DNA from: an uncultured Armatimonadota bacterium
GTDB lineage: Bacteria; Armatimonadota; Armatimonadia; Armatimonadales; Armatimonadaceae
Assembly (NCBI GenBank): GCA_903924445.1
Contig: CAIYBQ010000022.1
Coordinates: forward strand, 1-7,842
DNA: 7,842 nucleotides
Direction: 5' to 3'
This document shows, in pieces, positions 1 through 5,487 of the stretch. Made by a program: the position numbers and the translations under genes. Below the pieces are notes generated by a model. That model was given only the letters and a program-made list of their open reading frames with translations. It ran no database searches and was not told the DNA's origin. Position 1 is the first letter of the stretch. Every line of letters begins with the position of its first letter.

Positions 1-126
1 CGTACGCCAAAGCTCTTCCAGAGCCGTCATTTGGCGGCGAAGCCTTGCAAACCCCGGTGTGTCCTGCTTTGCGATCGCCCGCGTCGCATAGCGGCGTTTA
101 ACGTGGACGGTTTCCGATTTTGTCAT
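1..126 (-). CDS. N-terminal part of an unknown protein, cut by the window edge
   Basis: The minus strand stays open for exactly 42 codons from an ATG at 126 down to base 1, with no stop. The visible N-terminus begins MTKSETVHVKRRYATRAIAK and is rich in Lys and Arg; a later stretch ends in MTALEELWRT. There is no signal peptide or membrane segment. Codon choice looks like that of the neighbouring genes. An in-frame stop (TAG) lies 14 codons upstream of the ATG and no other ATG, GTG or TTG lies between, so this start is the natural one. The upstream Shine-Dalgarno match is weak (only a GAGAA-like patch). The gene diverges from the methyltransferase gene across about 52 bp. I do not recognise the family. 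A chance open stretch of 42 codons is possible, so confidence is moderate. Confidence 0.5.
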   Translation of the reverse strand, partial: MTKSETVHVKRRYATRAIAKQDTPGFARLRRQMTALEELWRT

Positions 127-160
127 TACACAATATTCTCGGCAAATTTCGCGCTGATGT

Positions 161-182
161 GGAGGCTACAATAATGCTGTGA
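161..182 (+). promoter_or_regulatory. Start region of the methyltransferase gene: SD, two-codon ORF and GTGA overlap
   Basis: GGAGG lies at 161-165, 8 nt before an ATG at 174. That ATG is followed by one codon and a stop (ATG CTG TGA, 174-182). The methyltransferase GTG at 179 overlaps this stop as GTGA and is 13 nt from the GGAGG, which is long for direct initiation. A TACAAT hexamer at 167-172 resembles a -10 box and would place +1 at about 179, giving a leaderless message, but I see no matching -35. The two readings exclude each other: re-initiation from a mini-ORF, or leaderless initiation on GTG. No other ATG, GTG or TTG start in frame lies between 179 and the preceding in-frame stop at 155-157. 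Confidence 0.35.
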
Positions 183-955
183 CATCAAGTGAAAACAACA
201 GCTATGGTGCGTTGGCTGGCGTTTATGACCACATCATGTGGACCGTTCCGCACAGTGCATGGCTCTCACGCATTGAGCGTGATCTTCGCGACCGAAGGAA
301 GCGACCACGCAGCGTGTTCGACATCGCCTGTGGCACGGGACTCGGAACAGAAATCCTCTTCTCACGAGGCTATAGTCCCGTCTACGGGGCTGACTTGTCC
401 CCTGAGATGATCAGCGTAGCCCGCAATAAGGCCAATACGGCCGGAAGCGCTATCACCTACTTTGTTCAAAATGCCGAAGTGACATCACTCCCGGATGGCC
501 TTACGGTTGACTTGGTTACCTGCCTGTTTGATGCGTTGAACTATGTGACAACCCTTGATGGTCTTTACCGGGTTTTCACATCTGTCGCCCAAACACTCAA
601 CGTCGGTGGGGTGTTCGCCTTTGATCTCAATGCTCCCTATGCGCTGCGGCAAGGATTGTTCAATCAGGAAGATGCCATCGGCAATATTCGGCACGTTTGG
701 AAGGCCACATGGGATGAAGAAACCAGGCTCTGTACGGTAAATATGGACTTTTGGCGTACGCATCCGGATGGGTCCGAAGATGTGTTTTCCGAGCAGCATG
801 TGCAACGGGCGCACACAAAAGATGAAGTTCGCGATGGCCTGCGTAGTGCAGGTTTCCATGAAATTTTGTTTTGGGGTAACTATGCTGACAAGGCGCCAAA
901 CAGTAAATCAGACCGCTGGTTGGTTACAGCAGTTTTGAAGGAGAAACCGAAATGA
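179..955 (+). CDS. Class I SAM-dependent methyltransferase, substrate unknown
   Basis: This 258-residue cytoplasmic protein has the Rossmann-fold methyltransferase core. Motif I (VFDIACGTG, residues 46-54) is the glycine-rich SAM-binding loop. The acidic residue that would bind the ribose hydroxyls is D72 in GADLSPEM (70-77). The N-terminus (YGALAGVYDHIM) carries the Y-x-x-L-A-x-x-YD signature common in Methyltransf_25/UbiE-like proteins. Residues 111-151 (DLVTCLFDALNYV through GGVFAFDLN) match the usual motif II/III region. About 100 residues follow the core, probably forming the substrate-facing part, and they end in RWLVTAVLKEKPK. There is no signal peptide. The start is GTG, and no other ordinary start lies in frame after the stop at 155-157. 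The gene is first in an apparent operon, and its stop overlaps the ATG of the GH65 gene by 4 nt, which suggests translational coupling. Substrate (small molecule, protein or lipid) cannot be read from the sequence. Family assignment is firm; specific function is not. Confidence 0.88.
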   Translation: MTSSENNSYGALAGVYDHIMWTVPHSAWLSRIERDLRDRRKRPRSVFDIACGTGLGTEILFSRGYSPVYGADLSPEMISVARNKANTAGSAITYFVQNAEVTSLPDGLTVDLVTCLFDALNYVTTLDGLYRVFTSVAQTLNVGGVFAFDLNAPYALRQGLFNQEDAIGNIRHVWKATWDEETRLCTVNMDFWRTHPDGSEDVFSEQHVQRAHTKDEVRDGLRSAGFHEILFWGNYADKAPNSKSDRWLVTAVLKEKPK

Positions 956-2778
956 GATGGCATGCTGGGTTGGGATTGCTTGGATTGATAGTAATGGCTG
1001 GATGTGGAAAACAAAGCGGAAACACATCACAAGTTACGAACCCCATGCCGGTTCAGACATCCCCATGGCTCTTCAAATCCACAAGCCCTACTGATAACCG
1101 CGGTAATCACGGTGTCTATCTGTCCAATGGAGTCATCGGGGTATCCATTGGACCATTTGGGCCAGATGAAAAGTCATCCGTGTTTTTGGCTGGCGTTTAT
1201 GATGGTAATGAAAATCTCCTCCCGATTCCGTTGTTCGATGCAAGTCCAGTACCCTATCCAGCCATTGCAACCTTTGAGCAAACATTGGACATTGAGCACG
1301 GCACACTGACGACAGATTACACTGATTCCAGTGGAAGCAAGGGACGTATCATCGCGTTTGCATCAAGAGCTGACCGCTCCCTCATTGTGTTCCGGTACGA
1401 AGGCGCCGCGGTCCCTCTGTCAAAAGTCATCAAACAGAGCACCGCGATCACTGGGACTTACCCGGGTGTGAACGCATCGATTACTGTTTCAGAAGTCAAG
1501 GATGCTGGTGCAACAACTATTCTTTGCAGAGTCGACTCGCCAGTTTCACCCTTATCCGTACAACAGACCGCTCAGAAGTCATATGAAACCCTACTGACAG
1601 AACATCAGGCACAATGGGTGCAAGCGTGGAAATCAGACATCATCATTGATGGAGATCCAGAAGCGCAGCGGGTGATTCACAAGGCACTCTTTGATCTTCG
1701 TCAAAGTGCAGCACCAAAGGGCAGCAACGTATCGATTGCTCCAGAGGGCCTCGCAGGTAACTTTTACAAGGGTCACATTTTCTGGGATGCCGATGTGTGG
1801 ATGCTTCCCGCGTTGCTGCCGTTCGATCCGGATGCCGCAGCGGACATCGTCGGCTACCGAGACAAAGTCACAGGGTCCGCTACGCCTTGGGAAGGTGCGC
1901 TTACGGGTAAGGAACGGGCGCCAAGTGGCTTCTCTGATGGACGCCATGTGATTGCAGATGCAGGCTACGGAGCGCTGCTCGTTCTCCAGACAAGCGCATC
2001 AAAGACAGACAAAACGGTCGCACTACGGGTTTTGATGCGCGCGGCTGATGAGCTAGTAAAGCTAGGATTCAAGAGCGGTCCCCCATCATCCTTTGGGAAA
2101 GTAACAGGCCCCGATGAGCTGAATATGGGCGTTGAGGAAAATGCGTACACCAATGCGCTGGCAAAGCGCGTTTTGCGTGGCGCGACGCAATTCTCCCGCG
2201 CGGCCGGCAAGCAGATTAATCCGCGCTGGGATGTCCTTGCTTCTGAACTCCAGATACCGATGACGCCTGATGGAATGATTGCCAAGTGCAAAAACGATGA
2301 TGGTAAGAAAACAAAGCAAGCGGATGGCGAGCTTGCTCTCTGGCCCGGCAACGCGACAACAGACCTCGATGTGCTTGCAAAGTCATTCGATTATCACAAA
2401 GCCCGTCCCATTAAGAATGGCCCAGCCATGACCGATGCGATTCACACCCTGATTGCCGCGCGACTTGGCCGCGCTAAGGAAGCCGAAGAAAACTTCATGG
2501 ATTCCTACAAACCCTTCCTCAGGGGGCCATTCATGCTCTTCAGCGAAAAGCGATCCATGGACCGATGTGTGTTTGTTACAGGCCTCGGCGGATTGATTCA
2601 GTCAGTTGTCTATGGCTATGCTGGCCTGGAATTGTCTGGCGATAAGCCCATCGCAACACAAAAACCCGCGCTTCCCGCAACCTGGAAGAAACTGACCCTG
2701 AAAGGCATTCATCATCGTGGAAACCGCTACGATGTCAGTGTCGAAAGCTCTGGATCACGCATCACTAAGACAAACTAA
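952..2778 (+). CDS. Glycoside hydrolase family 65 lipoprotein (alpha-glucoside hydrolase or phosphorylase)
   Basis: The 608-residue protein begins with a lipoprotein signal: hydrophobic L7-A16, then lipobox MAGC with Cys18 as the predicted lipidation site, so it should sit anchored outside the cytoplasm. Mature residues 45-200 form the beta-sandwich N-domain typical of GH65 (FLAGVYDG, 78-85). The (alpha/alpha)6 barrel follows. Its hallmarks are GLAGNFYKGHIFWDADVW (266-283, with the FWD aspartate D279), VTGPDE (384-389, with E389 the expected general acid), NAYTN (397-401), KQAD (455-458) and FVTGLGGLIQ (541-550). E532 in LFSEK aligns by eye with the Glu base of the hydrolytic branch (acid trehalase, kojibiose hydrolase, PGGHG). 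I infer a retaining-free, inverting hydrolase acting on an alpha-linked glucoside, although a phosphorylase is not excluded. It is shorter than the roughly 700-750 residues common in the family. GAAGGAG at 937-943 lies 8 nt before the ATG, a strong ribosome site inside the preceding gene. Confidence 0.9.
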   Translation: MRWHAGLGLLGLIVMAGCGKQSGNTSQVTNPMPVQTSPWLFKSTSPTDNRGNHGVYLSNGVIGVSIGPFGPDEKSSVFLAGVYDGNENLLPIPLFDASPVPYPAIATFEQTLDIEHGTLTTDYTDSSGSKGRIIAFASRADRSLIVFRYEGAAVPLSKVIKQSTAITGTYPGVNASITVSEVKDAGATTILCRVDSPVSPLSVQQTAQKSYETLLTEHQAQWVQAWKSDIIIDGDPEAQRVIHKALFDLRQSAAPKGSNVSIAPEGLAGNFYKGHIFWDADVWMLPALLPFDPDAAADIVGYRDKVTGSATPWEGALTGKERAPSGFSDGRHVIADAGYGALLVLQTSASKTDKTVALRVLMRAADELVKLGFKSGPPSSFGKVTGPDELNMGVEENAYTNALAKRVLRGATQFSRAAGKQINPRWDVLASELQIPMTPDGMIAKCKNDDGKKTKQADGELALWPGNATTDLDVLAKSFDYHKARPIKNGPAMTDAIHTLIAARLGRAKEAEENFMDSYKPFLRGPFMLFSEKRSMDRCVFVTGLGGLIQSVVYGYAGLELSGDKPIATQKPALPATWKKLTLKGIHHRGNRYDVSVESSGSRITKTN

Positions 2779-2790
2779 GAAAGACGCTCA

Positions 2791-4497
2791 ATGATTTTCC
2801 CTACCAACCGTTATGTACGCTTTGATGAGCTGACTAAGCTCTTGTTTCAACTCGCTGAGACCTACCCCAATCTTGTTGATGTCGGGTCAATCGGTAAGTC
2901 CTACGAGGGCCGTGACATTTGGTGCGCTACCGTCACTGACAAATCCACAGGCAGTGCTACCGACAAGCCAGCGGTGTGGTGTGATGCCAACATCCATGCG
3001 ACGGAAGTCAGCCCAACAACTGCGCTCACCTATCTGTTGGATCAACTCACCACGCTCTATGGTATTGATGAGGACATCACGCGGGCAGTTCGCACGAAGA
3101 CGTTTTACGTTATTCCACGGGTGAACCCGGATGGCGCCGAGCTCTTTCTGGCGGACTCCCCCGAAGCGATTCGATCCAGCACCCGTCCGTATCCATTCGA
3201 TGATGAGCCATTGTCCGGACTTAAGCGCGAAGATGTTGATGGCAATGGACGCTTGCTCCAGATGCGTATTTCGGACCCTGATGGACCTTGGAAGTGCCAC
3301 CCCGATGAGCCTCGCCTGATGATCCGCCGTGATGCAACCGAGCGTGGCGGGTCCTATTACCGCCTTCTTCCAGAGGGAATTGTTCTTGATCCAGACCCCG
3401 ATGTGCTAGCAATGACACCAACTCGGCATGGTCTTGATCTCAATAGAAACTTCCCAGGACACTGGCGTGGTGAAAGCGAGCAATACGGTGCGGGACCGTA
3501 CCCGACATCGGAACCGGAGGCACGCGCACTGGTCGACTTCATCGCGAAGCACCCAAACATCTGCCATGCTTTGACATTTCATACGTATTCCGGCGTTTTG
3601 CTGCGTCCTTATGGCACCAGCGCAGATGACAGTATGCCTGCCGAAGACCTTTGGACATTCCAGGAAATCGGAAAGAAGGGTACCGAGATAACGGGTTATC
3701 CTGCGATCTCCGTCTTTCATGACTTCAAATACCATCCAAAGGAAGTGATCACTGGAGTCTTTGATGACTGGTGCTACGACCATTTTGGAATCTATGCGTG
3801 GACGGTTGAGATATGGAGTCCTCATCGACAAGCTGGAATCACCGAGGGTTTTGATGCAACAACAAAACAAGGGGCTTTTAAGTTTACGACCTGGGGACGC
3901 AACCATGAGCTGTCCGACGACATCAAGCTCCTGAAGTGGAGCGATGATGCCCTTAAGGGTGAAGGGTATCTTCCGTGGGTCCCGTTTACGCATCCACAGC
4001 TGGGTGACATCGAAATCGGCGGATGGGACACGCTCTACGCCTTCCGGAATCCACCATCCGAATTCCTGTTTGATGAAATTCAGAGATTTAGCAAATGGGT
4101 TATCTGGCAGGCACTTATTACCCCGGAGCTCGAGCTTGAAGTACAAACGACGCATCTGTCTGGGACAACTTACAAAATCCGGGCCATTGCCAAAAATGTA
4201 GGATTTCTCCCGACATACGTGTCAAAGCAGGCACTTGCGAAGAAAGTTGTTCGTGGAATTGTGATGGAGCTCACCGCAGATTCGGATATCAGTTACATCA
4301 CAGGTAAGCAACGGACTGAGCTTGGACAGTGCGAAGGCTACCACCTCAAAGGTGTCGCAAACTCTGGCTATGCAGGCGATGTCACAGACTACAAGGTTGT
4401 TGCTGAATGGACGATAAGTGCGCCATCGGGAACAACAGTTAAGGTTGACCTCAAGCATACACGTGGTGGTTGTAAACACACAATCGTCGTACTTTAA
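2791..4497 (+). CDS. M14 zinc carboxypeptidase-family protein with C-terminal extension
   Basis: This 568-residue protein contains a complete M14 metallopeptidase site. NIHATE supplies the first zinc ligands H69 and E72, TFHTYSG supplies the third ligand H264, and E340 in WTVEIW is the catalytic glutamate. GLDLNRNFPGHW (214-225) carries the Asn-Arg pair that binds the substrate carboxylate. Between NPDG (112-115) and that motif lie about 95 residues, far longer than in pancreatic carboxypeptidase. They include DVDGNGR (148-154), which looks like a calcium-loop type sequence; I recall similar insertions in a bacterial M14 subgroup. Residues from about 445 to 568 look like a beta-rich, CARDB-like domain. 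No signal peptide is visible, so the protein appears cytoplasmic or exported by an unusual route. It starts 12 nt after the GH65 stop, in the same frame, with only a weak purine-rich ribosome site (AAGAAAGA). Substrate is unknown; an aminopeptidase or D,L-peptidase role is also possible within M14. Confidence 0.9.
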   Translation: MIFPTNRYVRFDELTKLLFQLAETYPNLVDVGSIGKSYEGRDIWCATVTDKSTGSATDKPAVWCDANIHATEVSPTTALTYLLDQLTTLYGIDEDITRAVRTKTFYVIPRVNPDGAELFLADSPEAIRSSTRPYPFDDEPLSGLKREDVDGNGRLLQMRISDPDGPWKCHPDEPRLMIRRDATERGGSYYRLLPEGIVLDPDPDVLAMTPTRHGLDLNRNFPGHWRGESEQYGAGPYPTSEPEARALVDFIAKHPNICHALTFHTYSGVLLRPYGTSADDSMPAEDLWTFQEIGKKGTEITGYPAISVFHDFKYHPKEVITGVFDDWCYDHFGIYAWTVEIWSPHRQAGITEGFDATTKQGAFKFTTWGRNHELSDDIKLLKWSDDALKGEGYLPWVPFTHPQLGDIEIGGWDTLYAFRNPPSEFLFDEIQRFSKWVIWQALITPELELEVQTTHLSGTTYKIRAIAKNVGFLPTYVSKQALAKKVVRGIVMELTADSDISYITGKQRTELGQCEGYHLKGVANSGYAGDVTDYKVVAEWTISAPSGTTVKVDLKHTRGGCKHTIVVL

Positions 4498-4506
4498 TCA
4501 GAAAAG

Positions 4507-4533
4507 CCCTCGTTGGATATCATCCAAAGAGGG
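4507..4533. terminator. Bidirectional intrinsic terminator between the M14 gene and tRNA-Lys
   Basis: CCCTC (4507-4511) and TTGGAT (4513-4518) pair with ATCCAA (4522-4527) and GAGGG (4529-4533) around a 3-nt loop, with a single G/A mismatch. On the minus strand the hairpin is followed at once by CTTTTCT. On the plus strand the T-run (ACCTTTT) comes about 4 nt later, so minus-strand termination of the tRNA looks stronger. It starts 9 nt after the M14 stop. Confidence 0.8.
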
Positions 4534-4549
4534 ATTACCTTTTGCCATG

Positions 4550-4621
4550 TGGGTCGGCTGGGACTCGAACCCAGGACCAATGCCTTAAAAGGGCACTGCT
4601 CTACCGCTGAGCTACCAACCC
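4550..4621 (-). tRNA. tRNA-Lys(TTT)
   Basis: The 72-nt gene folds completely. The 7-bp acceptor pairs GGGTTGG with CCGACCC (one T-G wobble). The D arm is GCTC/GAGC with an AGCGGTA loop. The anticodon stem GTGCC/GGCAT (one G-T pair) holds the loop CTTTTAA with anticodon TTT. The T arm is CTGGG/CCCAG with loop TTCGAGT. The discriminator base is A. The genomic sequence continues as CAT, so the CCA tail is not encoded and must be added by the CCA-adding enzyme. The gene is convergent with the M14 operon. Confidence 0.97.
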
Positions 4622-4633
4622 GTGAGCGGACTG

Positions 4634-4642
4634 ATTATACCA
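4634..4642 (-). promoter_or_regulatory. Extended -10 promoter of tRNA-Lys
   Basis: Read on the minus strand, TATAAT (4639-4634) is preceded by TGG, giving the extended -10 motif TGnTATAAT. No good -35 is found 16-18 bp upstream, which fits extended -10 promoters. The predicted start near 4627 leaves a leader of about 6 nt before the tRNA. Confidence 0.65.
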
Positions 4643-4647
4643 CTCAG

Positions 4648-4665
4648 CGTAGACTAGTATCTACG
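4648..4665. repeat. 18-bp inverted repeat upstream of the tRNA-Lys promoter
   Basis: CGTAGA (4648-4653) and TCTACG (4660-4665) are perfect inverted copies around CTAGTA, extendable by one G-T and one A-T pair. It covers about -21 to -38 relative to the predicted tRNA start, so it overlaps where a -35 box would be. It could be a protein-binding site or chance; the role is unknown. Confidence 0.4.
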
Positions 4666-4794
4666 TTATTGAAAGGTTGAAATCGTTTTATCGAATCTCT
4701 ATTGATCCCCACTCTGTAAATCAATGTGGATACTTCTGTTCTGGGATGTCTAAACCCGGTGTTAATCGGGATACAGAATTTGCCTGTTGCACGA

Positions 4795-4800
4795 CATAAT
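4795..4800 (+). promoter_or_regulatory. Possible -10 box for the small Ser/Thr-rich gene
   Basis: CATAAT matches the -10 consensus at 5 of 6 positions and would put +1 near 4807, leaving a leader of about 41 nt before the ATG at 4848. The best -35 at suitable spacing (TACAGA, 4772-4777) is poor. The rest of the gap 4666-4794 holds TTGAAA hexamers (4669-4674 and 4677-4682) without a convincing partner. Confidence 0.25.
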
Positions 4801-4847
4801 CATATTGTTAAGTATCTTGGTTATCTGGTTGGTCGAAAGGACGGAAT

Positions 4848-5372
4848 ATGTACTCTGTGTCATGGCTCTATGCAATGTTTGTTCTCGTCCAAACACTCCC
4901 TCAGACACCAGCAACATCTGGTCCCGATACGGATGTAACGACATACAGGACAACAAGATCGTTGACATCTGCGCAGCGTGCCCGTGCCGCGATGCAACCT
5001 AAGTACGGTGTCACCCCGCTGACATCAGCGTCATCAGGCTTATCTAGCAGCAATACGGCTGCAGCGCAGTCAAAGGCTACCGCTTTGGTTTCTCTGAATC
5101 GTGCAAAGCGCTCTAGTCAGTATGTGCCAGAAGACATTAATGACAAGGCGACATGGAAACGAAAAGGTATTGCAACAGCGACACCGTGGGAACGAGAGGT
5201 CGGCGGCTGGGATAAGCGTCCCGACTGGAAACCAAAGAGTACATGGGATGGAACTCTAACGCGCGTCTCTGGTGGAAATCTAGCAGGCACCGCAACCAGC
5301 GGTAGGCAGTCATTCGATACCAAGCATCCTAATCTTGTCGTTAACGGCAAGGTTCCCGTTAAACGTCGCTGA
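4848..5372 (+). CDS. Small Ser/Thr-rich, Trp-patch protein, probably exported, unknown function
   Basis: This 174-residue protein is not recognised. Residues 5-18 (SWLYAMFVLVQTLP) form a hydrophobic stretch followed by Pro, Ala, Thr and Gly, which resembles a signal peptide or anchor, although no Lys or Arg precedes it. Residues 20-90 are low-complexity, rich in Ser, Thr and Ala, with scattered basic residues. Residues 100-135 form a charged patch with five tryptophans (W103, W114, W121, W127, W133) in motifs such as TPWEREVGGWDKRPDW. The C-terminus is basic (VPVKRR). AAAGGA at 4836-4841 lies 6 nt before the ATG, a good ribosome site, which supports the gene as real. It stands alone, between tRNA-Lys and the convergent uvrB. 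A cell-surface or polymer-binding role is conceivable, but nothing shows it. Confidence 0.68.
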   Translation: MYSVSWLYAMFVLVQTLPQTPATSGPDTDVTTYRTTRSLTSAQRARAAMQPKYGVTPLTSASSGLSSSNTAAAQSKATALVSLNRAKRSSQYVPEDINDKATWKRKGIATATPWEREVGGWDKRPDWKPKSTWDGTLTRVSGGNLAGTATSGRQSFDTKHPNLVVNGKVPVKRR

Positions 5373-5487
5373 ACCGACGGATACGGTACACGTTTCGCCT
5401 CTGGCTTGGCCTCAAACCAGAGTTACCAAGACGGGTTGTCCAACGTGCGTGAAATGCCCCGACATCACGCATAAACGAATCCAACAC
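5373..5487. other. Convergent intergenic gap with two hairpins
   Basis: The gap separates the small plus-strand gene from the uvrB stop. Hairpin one is listed separately at 5399-5422. Hairpin two pairs GCGTG (5447-5451) and ATG (5454-5456) with CAT (5463-5465) and CACGC (5466-5470), with a 2-nt bulge; no T-run follows on either strand. It may stabilise 3' ends or serve as a poor terminator for uvrB. No gene is visible here. Confidence 0.35.
5399..5422 (+). terminator. Weak candidate terminator after the small gene
   Basis: CTCTGG (5399-5404) pairs with CCAGAG (5417-5422); TT and AA can add two inner pairs across a C/A mismatch. It begins 26 nt after the stop. Only TT follows the stem, not a real T-run, so intrinsic termination would be inefficient. 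Confidence 0.3.

Noticed and set aside
102..182. A 20-codon plus-strand frame (TTG at 120) ending in the TGA at 180-182, as a leader peptide
   Set aside because: It overlaps the opposite-strand gene start, has no ribosome site at its TTG and no attenuator hairpin; only its last two codons (ATG CTG) are well placed for translation.
212..1202. A 17-nt exact repeat (212-228 and 1186-1202)
   Set aside because: Both copies encode LAGVYD in frame, in the methyltransferase and in the GH65 protein. The motif belongs to each family separately, so the match is most likely coincidence, not a recombination or regulatory repeat.
3406..4155. A 249-codon open frame on the minus strand inside the M14 gene
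   Set aside because: It lies wholly opposite a gene with complete metallopeptidase motifs, has no recognisable domain and no convincing ribosome site; it is a shadow of the coding strand's codon bias.
4726..5002. Short open frames on both strands across the tRNA-uvrB gap (70, 68 and 71 codons)
   Set aside because: They overlap one another and the better-supported gene at 4848, and lack ribosome sites and any recognisable protein feature.
5341..5362. Inverted repeat TTAACGG/CCGTTAA near the end of the small gene
   Set aside because: It lies within the coding sequence, has no T-run and a 7-bp stem; it is probably chance from the codons for VVNGKVPVK.
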